Part shown: piece by piece, positions 25,601-35,005 of the stretch | How positions within the stretch are numbered: position 1 is the first letter of the stretch | Layout: every line of letters starts with the position of its first letter | Source: Desulfonatronum sp. SC1 | Lineage (GTDB): Bacteria; Desulfobacterota; Desulfovibrionia; Desulfovibrionales; Desulfonatronaceae | Reading direction: 5' to 3' | DNA: 44,279 nt | Assembly: GCF_003046795.1 (NCBI RefSeq) | Contig: NZ_PZKN01000033.1 | Span: forward strand, 1 to 44,279 | Notes under the pieces: generated by a model | The model's database searches: none | Told to the model about the DNA's origin: nothing | What the model saw: only the letters and a program-made list of their open reading frames with translations | Translations under genes and position numbers: made by a program

Positions 25601-28600
25601 GCCGGCGCTGCCGCCGCTGCCGCCTTGACGGTCGAAGGTCACGGTGGAGGTGATGGCAGTCCACTGCGCCACCAGGGTCAGGTCTTCCGCCGGCATGGTG
25701 GCCGGAACCGTCGGGTTCCAGTGCGTGAAGGTGTAGCCCACTCTGGTCGGATTGGCAGGTGCGGTTACCGCTGTGCCATAATCCTGGGTAATGGGGGAGA
25801 TCTCGCTACCGCCCGCGCTGTCAAAGCTCAGGGTGTGGCTGTTGGCAATCCACCTGGCATACAGGGTTAATGAGGCATCCGTTGTATAGACTTCGCCGGC
25901 GGCATGATCCGTGCCGCTCCCATTGGCCTGCGTGTTCCAGCCGGCAAAGGTGTGGCCGGTTCTGGCCAGGCTGCCGGTGTTGGCGGCCAAGGTCAGGTTT
26001 TGACCCTCGACCTTGGTCTGGTTATCGGGCGCCGTGCCGCTGGTCGCGTTGTTGGGGTTATAGCTGATCGTATATTCGTGAAGCGTGGTGAAGGACGAGT
26101 TCTGGCCGTACCCTGTGCCCGCCGTATTGGTGGCATAGGCCCGGACATGATAGGTCGTGCCCGGCTCCAATGGCTCCATTCGGTGGAAAAAAAGCCCAGT
26201 TTCGGAGACCGGCCCCTGTCTGCTGCAGGTATCATCCACAGTGGGATCTTCCGAAGTCGCCCAGCACAGCCCGTGCTGGGTGGGGGAGTCCACGCCCAGG
26301 TTGTCGATCCTGCCGCGCCCGCCGGCCCAGTCCGGGCCGATGTTTCGCACGAACCGGGTTGCCACGATGGGCTTATCTTCGCATGGATTTTCATCGAACT
26401 GCCACAACAGGAAGGGATAGCCGCCGTTGGCCTGCAGGCAGATGCCCCAGATTGCGGCGGGGGGATTGAACGCATTCCAGCCAAGAACAATGGGCCAGGC
26501 CGCGTCAAGCCCTTCCGTGGCCGTGTCGTCATAGGTGGCGATGTTTTTCATCGCATCGCCGAGCTTGGCCGTGGCGCAGATGGCGCTGGTCTGGTTCGAC
26601 GCCTCGCTGTCCCAGAAATTATCGGCACAGGTGACGGAACCCTCCGTGCTGCCGACAAAACCGCTTGCCGTCAGGGCCTCGCCGTCCTGTACAGACACGC
26701 TTCCGGTACTGTAGCTGTTTCGGATCGTGCCGCCATTATTCAGGCCGCAGAATGCGCCAATCATTGTTTGGGTGCTGCCGCTGGTTCGGGTGACATTGCC
26801 GACGGCGTAGCTGTTGGTCACGACGCCGGCCAAATTGTTGCCCACCAATCCGCCGACCCTGTTGTTCCCTTTGGTCGTCGCAGTGGCATGGCTGTTTTCG
26901 ACGGTGCCTGCATTTCGTCCCACCAGTCCGCCGACAGCAGAATTTCCTGCCACTGCACCGGTGACGAGGCTGTTTTTGACAGTGCCCTCATTGATGCCCA
27001 CCAGCCCGCCGACACGTTCATTGCCGGTGATGTTGACATGGGTCAGGCCGAGGTTGCGGAGCTCTGCGCTCGCTCCCGCAACACCGAACAACCCCTGATT
27101 ATTGGAGTCGGGATTGGAGTCGGGACGGTTGATGAACAGTCCGTCGATGGCATATCCCTGACCGTCGTAGACGCCGGTGAAAGGCGTCGTGCTGTTGCCG
27201 ATGGGCGTCCACCCGCCGTTCTCCCACTCGAAGGTGGGAGTGGCGTCGATATCGTCCGTCTGCCGGTAGTGCTTATCCCACCTGCCTGCATCCGCGGCGA
27301 TCCAGAACAGGTTTTCCAGTCCGGCAATGCGGTAGGGATTTTCGGCCGTCCCGTTACCTTCGGCCGGTGAGGCGCCGCGTGTCCACCAGGCATACAGGGT
27401 GGCGCCTTCGGTCAGGTCCCAGTTTCGGGCGCTGGCCATGCTTGCGGTGTAGTATTGGGTGCCACCCCCGTTGGGGGCCGTGAAGTAGCCGTGAAAGGTG
27501 TGCCAGGGCCGCGTGGGGATGGCGGCTGCGGGCATGGCTGCGTCGTAAACGGCCGTGACGCTGTTACCGTCGCTGCTGCCGCCCTGATGGTCCAGGGTTA
27601 CGGTGTACTGGTTGGCGATCCACCTGCCATACAGGAACAGGGAAACATCCTCGGCATAGCTCGCACTGGCGTCATACTGCGTGCCGCTCCCATCGGCCAT
27701 GGTGTTCCAGCCGGCAAAGGTGTGGCCGGTTCTGGCCAGGTTGCCGGTGTTTCCGGCCAAAGTCAGGTCAACACCCTGAACCTTGGGCTGGTCCTCCGGC
27801 GGCGTGCCGCTGGTCGCTCCGTTGGCGTCATAGCTGACCCGGTAGGCCGTGGTGAAGGTCCTGTTCTGGCCGTACCCGGTGCCCTGCTCATTGGTGGCAA
27901 AGGCCCGGACATGGTAGGTCGTGCCCGGCTCCAACTCCAACATGGGGGCCGTGAAGTTCCCGAGTTGCGTGATTGGCCCCAGGCGATTGCAGGTATCCGC
28001 CACAGTAGGATTTTCCGTGGTTGCCCAGCACACGCCGTGGTCCGTGGGATTGCTGGAGCCTAAGCCGTCGATCCGGCCGCGACCTCCGGCCCGATTCGAG
28101 AGGATATTCTGCACGGGCCGGGTCGCTACGCCGGGAGTGAGGCACGGATTCTCATCGAACTGCCACAACAGAAAGGGAAGCCCGTCATTGACGCCAGGAC
28201 AGATGCCCCAGTAGGGGCCTTCGGGCATTTGTGCATAATGTTGTCTCCAAAGAAGGTACGGAAAATCATTCAAAAGCTCAATGGTGATCTCAGGACCTTC
28301 AGTCCATCCTTCGACAATTTTCCATCCGGCATTGCTGTATGTACTGAATTTGCGCATATCTTCCGGACTTTTTGCAAAACCAAGTGTGTCGCTCGTACCG
28401 CTGTCTTCCACACTCCAGATGTTATTGGGAGGAAAGAAATCAAGCCAAGGAATGAGGGCGTGTCGGCCATGAATCGCGCCGGTAGAATCTGCTTGTCCTA
28501 TGACTCGGCCAATAGCGTAGCTATGCGTTGGATGTTGCCAACCACCAGTATCAAAACCACCATGCAAACCACCTACAGATTCTTGCCCAGTGACTGCACC

Positions 28601-31600
28601 GGTGGCATAGCAACTATCCGCCCAGCCTTCACCGTAACCTAACAATCCGCCCACACCCGGAGTAAATTGTGAAGGTGACAGTCCATCTAGAATTGGCCTA
28701 CTGTATAAATCATCAGGGTCATCAATACCTGTCACGTTCCCAGTAGCGTAGCTTGCAAACACTCTGGAACGGGTGTTCCTAAAATTTTCTCCTACCAATC
28801 CACCAACCCGGTAATATCCAGTAACATGACCGGTAGCATAGCTGTTTATCAACAAATGGGATTCCCAAATTCCAACCAAACCACCAACCCTACTTTTCCC
28901 TGTCACTGAACCCGTTGCATGTGTCCTTAAAAAAACGGAGTAATCAGCATGACCAAGCAGGCCACCGACGTTTTGAAAACCAGTAACATCACCTGTGGCA
29001 TAGCTGTTTTTTACAAATGCCATGTATGAAGAACCGATCAATCCGCCTACAAAAAGGCTATCAGGAGCACTCACCGTTACATCGGCATGGCTATCGCTGA
29101 TCATTAAACGATTCACAGAAACTAATGGGGGGTATTGATATAAATTCTCTATATTTCCCACAAGCCCACCAATGCTTTTACTAAAACTGCGGTCGTATCG
29201 TGGATTTGCCCAAATTTTACCTGTTGCGTAACAGTTTGTTATCATGCCTTCTGTTCTATCCGTACTATCAGTTACAATTCTACCCGCCAGTGCGCCAATA
29301 TCTGATTCTGCTTCAATATCTACATCAATCAGGCCGAGGTTTTTGATGCTGGCGTTGTTCCACAGGGTTCCGAACATGCCTTGGGGTGTATAAAAGGTAT
29401 TTTCTATGTCATCGGATCTATATTTATGATACCAAAAATTGGCGCGGTTGATGAACAGCTCGCTTATGGTGTGTCCACCTCCGTCGTAAACGCCGGTAAA
29501 ATTTGCGATGGGCCGCCAGCCGTCCTTGAAATTATCAATCCATTTTTCCCTCCAGAGGAGGGTGACGTCCGTCCTGGTGGGCGAGGCATCGATGTCGGCC
29601 GTCTGGACGTAGTGTGCCGACCATCTCGCGTCACGGTTCGGAGTGGGCACATGGTAATCGTCGGCTGCTATCCAGTATAGATTGCCCAGCGTGGCTATCT
29701 GATAGGGATTTTCCGGAGTGCCGTCCCCTGCTGACGGCGGCTCGCCGGTGTGCTTGTTCAGCCAATAGGCATAGAAGGTGGCATTCGCGTTCAGATCCCA
29801 ATCCCTGATGCTCTTCATGCCCGAGGTGTAGTATTGCGTGCCGCGACCATGGGGTTGCGTGAAGTAGCCGCCAAAAACATGGTTGAAGCGCACCGGCGGG
29901 GCGGCGGCAGGCATGGGCGAACCGGCCACTGCGGTGACGCTGTTGCTGTCGCTTCGGCCGCCTTGCAGGTCAAAGGTCACGGTGTAGGTGGGGGCTGTAA
30001 ACGTCCATTCGGCATAAAGCGTGATTGAAGTCTGTGCCGTATAGGTCGCGCCCGCGGCATATTGGACGCCGGTGCCGTCCGGCTGCGTATTCCACCCGGC
30101 AAAGCTGAATCCGTGTCTGGCCAGATCGCCGCTGTTCGTGGCCAGGGTCAGATCCTGGCCGGGGGAGCTGGTCTGATTCGCAGGCGCCGTGCCGCTGGTG
30201 GCCCCATTGGCGTGATAGCTGACCGTATAGCCCGAGGCCGTGGTGAAACTGACGGCCGGGCCATATTGGACGCCTGCCTTGTTACGGGCAAAGGCGCGGA
30301 CATGGTAGGGCGTGTCCGGGTACAAACCCGTCATCTGCGCCGAGAAGCTCACGGCGCCCCCGGCCGGACCAAGATCGTGGCAGGTATTCTCGAGGGTCGG
30401 CAGGGTCGATTCCTGCGAAGTTGCCCAGCAGAACCCGTGAGAAGCAATGGCTGATTTGCCCAGCCCATCAATGCTCCCGTGCGCCCGGCCGCCATCGGCA
30501 ACGCTGTCTTGCACCGCCTGGGTGGACACGGCGGGGAGGTCCCCTGAACACGGCGACTCCTCGAACTGCCACAACAAAAAGGGATAGCCGTTGTTAACGC
30601 CTTCGCAGATGCCCCAGACATTACTGGTTTGCCCCACCCACCAGCCTTCATGACCAAGCAGGACTCGACCACCTGTCCATCTGGTCCTCACGAACTTGGA
30701 TGGCTCCTCCACCCACCAGTCTCCCCAACGAAGGAATTCACTGTTGTGCTCCTCCCACCATCCATCGACAATAAGCCAGGAGGTGGCAAGCCCATCCGTT
30801 CCCGTGTCGTTGAAGGTGGAGATTTGATTCAACTGCGCTGTGGTTTTGGGCGTTCCCTTGCCGGTATCGCTCTGTCCCGTGGTCGATTGATCATAGAATG
30901 TGTTGTTTATTCTGGTTTTATGAGGATGGTGAACAAGTCCGATCAGACCGCCGACGTTGGTGCCTTCCGTCACCGCTCCGGTGGCATAGGCATTTTCCAA
31001 CACTGTCCCTTCCGGAGTTGCTGCTTCACTAAGCCCCACCAGACCGCCGACCATGCTGGTTCCACTCACCGCACCGGTGGCATAAACGTTGGTCAAATTG
31101 TAGGCATTCCTGGCCACCAGTCCCCCGATCGCGGCTCCGCCGCTCACCGCGCCCGTGGCATAGCTGTTGATGATTGACCCGCGGTCATTGTCTCCCACCA
31201 GCCCGCCCAGTGCATTGTCTCCGGTTACGTGGGCGGAGGAGTGACATTGCATTACAAGACCGTCATTCTTTCCAATCAGCCCTCCCACGATATTTCGGCC
31301 GTGCACCCGGCCCGTGGTGTAGTTGTTGACGACATCAGCGCCATAGCTGCCAACATTCAATCCGATGAGCCCCCCGACATAATCTCTGCCGGTGATGTCG
31401 ACATCGATCAGTCCAAGGTTCTCGATGCGGCCGTGACCGGCATAATAATCCGTTATGCCGATCCCCGAGGCGTATCGAATGCCGGCCGTGCTTCCGAAAA
31501 GGCCTTGATTATCCGCGCCGGGCCGATGGATGAAGAGATTGCTGATGGTGTGCCCCTGGCCATCGTAGTGGCCAACGAACGGGACAGTGGCGCCGATGGG

Positions 31601-31888
31601 CGTCCAGCCTCCGATGCCGCCCCCGTCAACCCAGCCTTGCGTGGGTGCTGCGTCAATGTCCGCGGTCTGGATGTAGTGCGCGTTCATTCTCCAGGCGAGG
31701 CTTGGCGTGGGCACCACCGACTCAGGAGCCGCAATCCAGTAAAGATTTTCCAGCGTGGCGATCTCGTACGGAAACCTCTCCGTACCTTCACCCCCCGGCG
31801 CCGGCGGCGTGGCGGTCTGGGCCATGGACGGGGCCGCGGACAACAGGAAAGACAGGGACAGCAGGATGGCGAGCAGGACTTGTCGCAT
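22664..31888 (-). CDS. Giant secreted modular adhesin-like protein, 3074 aa
   Basis: A signal peptide (MRQVLLAILLSLSFLLSAAP, ending near MAQ) leads four long modules starting near residues 30, 721, 1512 and 2166. Each opens with a PYxIATLxNLxWIA segment, then QTADIDA, WTPIG, YDGxGHTIxxLFINRP and rows of GLUG repeats (VGGLVGxNxGxVxNSxATG). Modules are followed by a GICxGVNxGYPFLLWQF segment, a fibronectin-like unit (TTYYVRAYATNxAGTGYG) and Listeria-Bacteroides/Flg_new repeats (AGWNTQPDGTG). The C-terminus is more of these and lacks an LPXTG, PEP-CTERM or beta-barrel, so the anchoring or secretion route is unclear. AAGGAG precedes the start. DNA of the third and fourth modules is very similar. 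Residues about 846-1219 (28230-29350) are AT-richer than the rest. Likely role: surface attachment, perhaps controlled by the adjoining two-component system. Confidence 0.9.
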   Translation of the reverse strand: MRQVLLAILLSLSFLLSAAPSMAQTATPPAPGGEGTERFPYEIATLENLYWIAAPESVVPTPSLAWRMNAHYIQTADIDAAPTQGWVDGGGIGGWTPIGATVPFVGHYDGQGHTISNLFIHRPGADNQGLFGSTAGIRYASGIGITDYYAGHGRIENLGLIDVDITGRDYVGGLIGLNVGSYGADVVNNYTTGRVHGRNIVGGLIGKNDGLVMQCHSSAHVTGDNALGGLVGDNDRGSIINSYATGAVSGGAAIGGLVARNAYNLTNVYATGAVSGTSMVGGLVGLSEAATPEGTVLENAYATGAVTEGTNVGGLIGLVHHPHKTRINNTFYDQSTTGQSDTGKGTPKTTAQLNQISTFNDTGTDGLATSWLIVDGWWEEHNSEFLRWGDWWVEEPSKFVRTRWTGGRVLLGHEGWWVGQTSNVWGICEGVNNGYPFLLWQFEESPCSGDLPAVSTQAVQDSVADGGRAHGSIDGLGKSAIASHGFCWATSQESTLPTLENTCHDLGPAGGAVSFSAQMTGLYPDTPYHVRAFARNKAGVQYGPAVSFTTASGYTVSYHANGATSGTAPANQTSSPGQDLTLATNSGDLARHGFSFAGWNTQPDGTGVQYAAGATYTAQTSITLYAEWTFTAPTYTVTFDLQGGRSDSNSVTAVAGSPMPAAAPPVRFNHVFGGYFTQPHGRGTQYYTSGMKSIRDWDLNANATFYAYWLNKHTGEPPSAGDGTPENPYQIATLGNLYWIAADDYHVPTPNRDARWSAHYVQTADIDASPTRTDVTLLWREKWIDNFKDGWRPIANFTGVYDGGGHTISELFINRANFWYHKYRSDDIENTFYTPQGMFGTLWNNASIKNLGLIDVDIEAESDIGALAGRIVTDSTDRTEGMITNCYATGKIWANPRYDRSFSKSIGGLVGNIENLYQYPPLVSVNRLMISDSHADVTVSAPDSLFVGGLIGSSYMAFVKNSYATGDVTGFQNVGGLLGHADYSVFLRTHATGSVTGKSRVGGLVGIWESHLLINSYATGHVTGYYRVGGLVGENFRNTRSRVFASYATGNVTGIDDPDDLYSRPILDGLSPSQFTPGVGGLLGYGEGWADSCYATGAVTGQESVGGLHGGFDTGGWQHPTHSYAIGRVIGQADSTGAIHGRHALIPWLDFFPPNNIWSVEDSGTSDTLGFAKSPEDMRKFSTYSNAGWKIVEGWTEGPEITIELLNDFPYLLWRQHYAQMPEGPYWGICPGVNDGLPFLLWQFDENPCLTPGVATRPVQNILSNRAGGRGRIDGLGSSNPTDHGVCWATTENPTVADTCNRLGPITQLGNFTAPMLELEPGTTYHVRAFATNEQGTGYGQNRTFTTAYRVSYDANGATSGTPPEDQPKVQGVDLTLAGNTGNLARTGHTFAGWNTMADGSGTQYDASASYAEDVSLFLYGRWIANQYTVTLDHQGGSSDGNSVTAVYDAAMPAAAIPTRPWHTFHGYFTAPNGGGTQYYTASMASARNWDLTEGATLYAWWTRGASPAEGNGTAENPYRIAGLENLFWIAADAGRWDKHYRQTDDIDATPTFEWENGGWTPIGNSTTPFTGVYDGQGYAIDGLFINRPDSNPDSNNQGLFGVAGASAELRNLGLTHVNITGNERVGGLVGINEGTVKNSLVTGAVAGNSAVGGLVGRNAGTVENSHATATTKGNNRVGGLVGNNLAGVVTNSYAVGNVTRTSGSTQTMIGAFCGLNNGGTIRNSYSTGSVSVQDGEALTASGFVGSTEGSVTCADNFWDSEASNQTSAICATAKLGDAMKNIATYDDTATEGLDAAWPIVLGWNAFNPPAAIWGICLQANGGYPFLLWQFDENPCEDKPIVATRFVRNIGPDWAGGRGRIDNLGVDSPTQHGLCWATSEDPTVDDTCSRQGPVSETGLFFHRMEPLEPGTTYHVRAYATNTAGTGYGQNSSFTTLHEYTISYNPNNATSGTAPDNQTKVEGQNLTLAANTGSLARTGHTFAGWNTQANGSGTDHAAGEVYTTDASLTLYARWIANSHTLSFDSAGGSEISPITQDYGTAVTAPANPTRVGYTFTHWNPTVPATMPAEDLTLVAQWTAITSTVTFDRQGGSGGSAGVTATFDAAMPAATAPTWVGHTFGGYFLDLNDEDTQYYTAAMASARTWDRTEATTLLAKWTTNITQPAGAGTSEEPYLIATLEDLNWITASNDKVPSPDQNERWAAHYRQTANINAAATNGWADGDWTPIGNISIPFSGLYDGDGHTIDALFINRPDDHERGLFGVTQNSLIRNLGLTNVNVTGNQRVGGLVGQNQGSIANSFVTGTVTGSTAVGGLVGRNFSAIADSHATATITGTSRVGGLVGRSSGDITSSYATGTVTANSRAGGLLGNSDGGSVTDSYATGDVTRASDFTGTTFGGFFGQNLGGTITTSFSIGRVLVEDGDALTANGFVGADGNDPTYADNFWDSEASNQVSGIGATGKVTAMMQSIATFTDTATEGLTTAWDFDGIWAMDGVTNSGYPYLRGGTRTDVPLVTTQAVTDVTPTTATGHGNITSLGAPDPSQHGVCWSTTRNPAIGSATCTEGGEATATGAFTAGITGLTSGTTYYVRAYATNDAGTGYGGEVEFVARETFTVTGTTEEGGSISPTTHTADYLEEVSFTVTADAGHSIAEVTGCEGLRLGNIYRTGAITESCTVTATFSANQYTISFLSAGGTLIDSITQTPGTPVTAPADPTRTGYTFAGWHPAVPATMPEENIALVAQWTAITSTVTTGVVTDIGSTTATGNGNMTSLGSFNPTAHGVCWSTTENPTTADTCDDKGAATATGAFTASITGLTPGTTYYVRAFATNAAGTAYGENQQFSTLQTYTVSGTAGTGGNIDPASRTVAHGTVTTFTVTPNAGFRIRAVSGCNGSLAENIYTTGSITSNCTVQAVFDQEYTITPTASPVEGGTVSGGGVHVHGSQAMVRANAATGWVFTHWLAGSVVISLDPMYTFTVTGNLNPVAMFSEAQETYEILVLADPEQGGTVSGGGEYDHDQPVTVHATARNGYIFTRWTEAGIPVSTNAQYTFPAHRDRNLTAHFRKAAGLPGVLMLLLSDE

Positions 31889-31987
31889 GGGAAACTCCTT
31901 CGTCGATTGGCAGTTCGGTAGCCGAAGAACACTGGGCTGACGGAGATGAAATTCGTACGAGATAGAGTACTGTCTGTATCAGGCGAA

Positions 31988-32234
31988 AATGTCACGAACA
32001 TATCAAAACAGGGAAATGTGAAAAAAAATTTTGGGGGGAAGGTGGGAAAGTGGGAAGGTAAAAGATGATGCTGGGATGGGGGGATTGAGGAATTGAGGAA
32101 TTGAGGAAATGGGGTTGAAGAAGGGAGATGCTGGAATACTGGAATTGAGGTATTGGGATTGAGGAAGGGAGATGTTGGATGGGGAGATGGGTGAGAGGGA
32201 TGAGGGATGAGGCACTGGTCTTCGCCGGGCAGGC
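31988..32234. repeat. Direct-repeat remnant and low-complexity tract between kinase and adhesin
   Basis: Bases 31988-32036 (ACATATCAAAACAGGGAAAT then a run of A) match 22131-22175 beyond the adhesin gene. They are followed by a G/A-rich low-complexity tract (about 32040-32200) with units such as GAATTGAGGAATTGAGG. I see no gene. The adhesin promoter should lie here or just upstream of 31889, but none is convincing. Confidence 0.6.
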
Positions 32235-34301
32235 TCAGAGACCGGAGGAGAGAAACGTTGGGGCTTTATGTGGCGGACCACCTTTGCGTGGGATCCTGAC
32301 GGTGAACCGGGCTCCCTGTTCAATGTTCTTCACGTCGATGCTCCCGCCCATGCGCTCTTCCACCAGCTTTTTGGCGATGCCCAGGCCCATGCCCGTATGG
32401 TAGCGGCCTTTTTCGCTGTAGAAGTCAACGAAGATCCGTTCCAGGGGCCGGGCGGTTATGCCGCCGGCATTGTCTTCGACCCGCAGCACGATCTGGTCCG
32501 CGGTGGCGTCGTGTTCCAGGGTGATGGCCATTCGGGGCTTTTGGATGTCGCGCAGGCTGAACATCTCCAGGGCGTTGCCGGTGAGAACCATCAGCACGTG
32601 GGCCAGGGCCGACGGGTGCCCGGTGAGCGAGAGCGGTCCGGGGTGGTCGTGGCGATCAACCGTTGCACATGTGGACACGATCTGCCCGTTGAGCATGTCC
32701 AGAACCTGGTCCAGCACACGGCTTGGGTCATAGTCTTCGCCAGGGTGGTCGGCAGAGAAAAAATCCTGAAAATCGCGCACCGTGTCCGTCATGTGCCGCA
32801 GGCCGTTCTGCATGGCGGGCAAGAGGTCATCACGGATCACGGGGGCATGGTCCCGGATGTCCGGGGCAAAGCGAAAGTACGTGCGCAGCTCGGTCAGCTG
32901 GGCTCCCAGACGAGCCAACGGAGCGCGCCATTGGTGGGCCAACATGCCGATGGTACGACCTATCGCGGCAAAGCGGGACTGTTCCAGCAGCAGCAAATCA
33001 AGCCGGGCCAGTCGCTGCACATCATGACGGGCCAGCATGCCCAGGGACAGGACCAGGACCGTCATATGCAGAATCACTACCAGGGGATGCAGCAGGATGA
33101 TGGAGGATAGGTCGTGGATGTAGTTTTTATGGAACATCGAGGCCAGCGTGGCGGAGGCAAGGAAAAAAACGACATGACCCAGGAGGTAGAGCCAGGCGTG
33201 ATCGAGCTTGCGGATCACGGCCAGAATGCCCGCCACCAGGAACGTGGCGCCCGCGGCTCTGCCCACGGCGCCCCAGAACGGGCTGAATCGGATCAGTTCC
33301 GGCCACCACGCCGCCAGGACATTGGTTGCCACCGCGACGACCAGCACGCCTTGCAACCCGCGCAGCCAGCGGTGGACCCACGGCATGGTCCGGGCCATGT
33401 CCAGAAAGGAGATGGAAAAGGAAATCAGGCACACGACGGCCAGGAAAACGAACGTTCCGGCCGCGGCGACCCATACCTGGGCCGGAATCCCCAGGTCGGC
33501 GATCCGGGGGCTACCGTGGACGATGAGCATATAGAGCAGAAAGCACAGGGCGTAGGCCGCCAGGATCAGGAACCACGGCTTGCGGTAGGTCAGCCAGAAG
33601 AACAGCATCTGGCCCATCAGGGCCAGCATGACGCCGCAGTACAGCCCCAGGATCATGAATTCGCGCAGGGTCTTGCGGGCAAAAGCGGCCTCGGTGGCCG
33701 CGATCCAGTCCGCCTCCATCAATCCCGCGGTTTCCAGGCGGGCGAGAATGGTCCGGGTTTCCCCCGGAGCCAGGGTGACGGGCATGTTGGCCAGGCGGTG
33801 GATGATGTCCCGGCGCGGATCCCTTGGCTCGAAAAAGCCCAGATCCCGATGTTCCAGGAGTTCGTTTCCGACCAGGACGAACACGGTCAGATGCGCGAGC
33901 AGCGGCCGCTGGTTGTACAGGATGACCGTCCTGGGCAGCGGGCCGGAATTGACCAGTTCCAGCCGAGTCCAGATCGGATGCTGGAGATACCCCGGCCGGG
34001 GCATGGTCAATGGTTGCCACTCTTCGGCGGTCAGGGCGGTCTGCCAGGTCCGTCCGGATTCGGGGTCCGGCAAGGTATCCATCCAGTTCAGCAAAGGGGC
34101 CGTGTCTTCCAGGTCGGCCAGATCAAAGCCAGGGGGCGCGGCCAGGGCCGTGCCGCTGGCTGGAACAATATTCATGAGAACGGTTGCGGCAACGGCCAGA
34201 ATGTAGGGCCGGAAGCTGCCCAGGAAGCAGTCCAGGCAGCTTCGCGAAAAAAAGGAAAGCCGCCTCGATGCGGCGCGGTGGAGCGAAGGCCGTCCGATCA
34301 T
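32235..34301 (-). CDS. 7TM-DISM sensor histidine kinase
   Basis: A 688-residue kinase. A signal segment (about 31-55) precedes a periplasmic 7TMR-DISMED2-like beta domain (WTRLELVNSGPLPRTVILYN) up to about residue 205, then seven membrane segments (about 210-415), a DHp helix with the phospho-acceptor His456 in MLAHQWRAPLARL, and a HATPase domain with N-box Asn576 (LTGNALEMF), G1 VEDNAGGI (598-605) and G2 HTGMGLGI. It should autophosphorylate and pass phosphate to the response regulator encoded directly upstream, whose gene overlaps it by ATGA. The 7TM-DISM class is thought to sense carbohydrate-like ligands. The last residues (PHKAPTFLSSGL) differ from the ending of the duplicated fragment (PRK), suggesting the 3' end was altered by the rearrangement. 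Confidence 0.92.
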   Translation of the reverse strand: MIGRPSLHRAASRRLSFFSRSCLDCFLGSFRPYILAVAATVLMNIVPASGTALAAPPGFDLADLEDTAPLLNWMDTLPDPESGRTWQTALTAEEWQPLTMPRPGYLQHPIWTRLELVNSGPLPRTVILYNQRPLLAHLTVFVLVGNELLEHRDLGFFEPRDPRRDIIHRLANMPVTLAPGETRTILARLETAGLMEADWIAATEAAFARKTLREFMILGLYCGVMLALMGQMLFFWLTYRKPWFLILAAYALCFLLYMLIVHGSPRIADLGIPAQVWVAAAGTFVFLAVVCLISFSISFLDMARTMPWVHRWLRGLQGVLVVAVATNVLAAWWPELIRFSPFWGAVGRAAGATFLVAGILAVIRKLDHAWLYLLGHVVFFLASATLASMFHKNYIHDLSSIILLHPLVVILHMTVLVLSLGMLARHDVQRLARLDLLLLEQSRFAAIGRTIGMLAHQWRAPLARLGAQLTELRTYFRFAPDIRDHAPVIRDDLLPAMQNGLRHMTDTVRDFQDFFSADHPGEDYDPSRVLDQVLDMLNGQIVSTCATVDRHDHPGPLSLTGHPSALAHVLMVLTGNALEMFSLRDIQKPRMAITLEHDATADQIVLRVEDNAGGITARPLERIFVDFYSEKGRYHTGMGLGIAKKLVEERMGGSIDVKNIEQGARFTVRIPRKGGPPHKAPTFLSSGL

Positions 34302-35005
34302 GTCGATTCCTCTTCAGCTTGCGGCAGCATGTAGCCCAAATCCCTGGAGCTGACCACGGTCTGATGCCCGATCTTGGCCCGCAACCGGCTGACCAGATTG
34401 CGCAGGGCGTCCAGACTGAGTTCCTCACCCGGGGCCATTTCGTGGCAGATCCGATACGGCTCAACGGGTATGCCGCGGCGGCGTAGCAGATAGTTGAGGA
34501 ACTGCCGCTCCTTGGAGGTCAATTGCACGGCGTTTTCCCGGACCAGGGCCACTCCTGTGGCTGGATTGAGAACGACTCCCCCGGCCAGACGCACCTCCAG
34601 GCGATCCCGGTTGCGCATCTCTTCAACGCATCGAATCAGGGCATCCTGTAAAGCGTCCAGTTCCACCGGCTTGATCAGGTAGTCCATCAGCCGCAATTGC
34701 ACGGCCTGGCGCATGAAGGCCGGTTCCGCGTGACCGGTCAGGATCAGCACGGGCAGGTCCGGGTCGGTCTTTCGGATCAAGGCGGCCACCTCCAGGCCGC
34801 TCGGTCCGGGCATGGTGATGTCCAGGATGGCCAGATGCACGGCCTGGGCCGCGAACAGGGCCAAGGCCTGGCTGCCGTCCCCGGCTTCCAGCACCCTGCT
34901 GAAGAACATGCCCAAGGTTCGCGTCAGCGACGCCCGTGCTTCCGCATCATCCTCGGCCAGGAGAACGGTCATTTCCCGCAAGGGAGCAAGGCTATCGGTG
35001 CTCAT
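34298..35005 (-). CDS. OmpR/PhoB-type response regulator
   Basis: A 235-residue protein. The receiver domain has acidic residues Glu18-Asp20 (LLAEDD), phospho-acceptor Asp62 (LDITMPGPSG), Thr90 (LILTGHAEP) and Lys112 (IKPVELDAL). A winged-helix domain follows (about 140-235: VQLTSKERQFLNYLLRRRGI, SLDALRNLVSRLRAKIG, GYMLPQ). It is the partner of the downstream 7TM-DISM kinase, overlapping it by 4 bases. A likely target is the giant adhesin gene that follows. The ATG at 35005 has a weak ribosome-binding site; an in-frame ATG at 34972 preceded by GCGGGAA would still keep the whole receiver domain. Confidence 0.92.
   Translation of the reverse strand: MSTDSLAPLREMTVLLAEDDAEARASLTRTLGMFFSRVLEAGDGSQALALFAAQAVHLAILDITMPGPSGLEVAALIRKTDPDLPVLILTGHAEPAFMRQAVQLRLMDYLIKPVELDALQDALIRCVEEMRNRDRLEVRLAGGVVLNPATGVALVRENAVQLTSKERQFLNYLLRRRGIPVEPYRICHEMAPGEELSLDALRNLVSRLRAKIGHQTVVSSRDLGYMLPQAEEEST

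Noticed and set aside
23957-27370. Plus-strand open frames of 637 and 488 codons inside the adhesin region
   Set aside because: They are antisense to repeated GLUG modules; their length comes from the repeated, G+C-rich composition and they show no domain or ribosome-binding site.
22664-31888. Adhesin modules as possible diversity-generating retroelement target together with DUF1566 genes
   Set aside because: No reverse transcriptase, template repeat or adenine-biased variable repeat was seen in the window.
34298-35005. Orphan regulator controlling the cassettes to its right
   Set aside because: The 4-base overlap with the kinase ties it to that gene; nothing in the sequence links it to the cassette promoter boxes.
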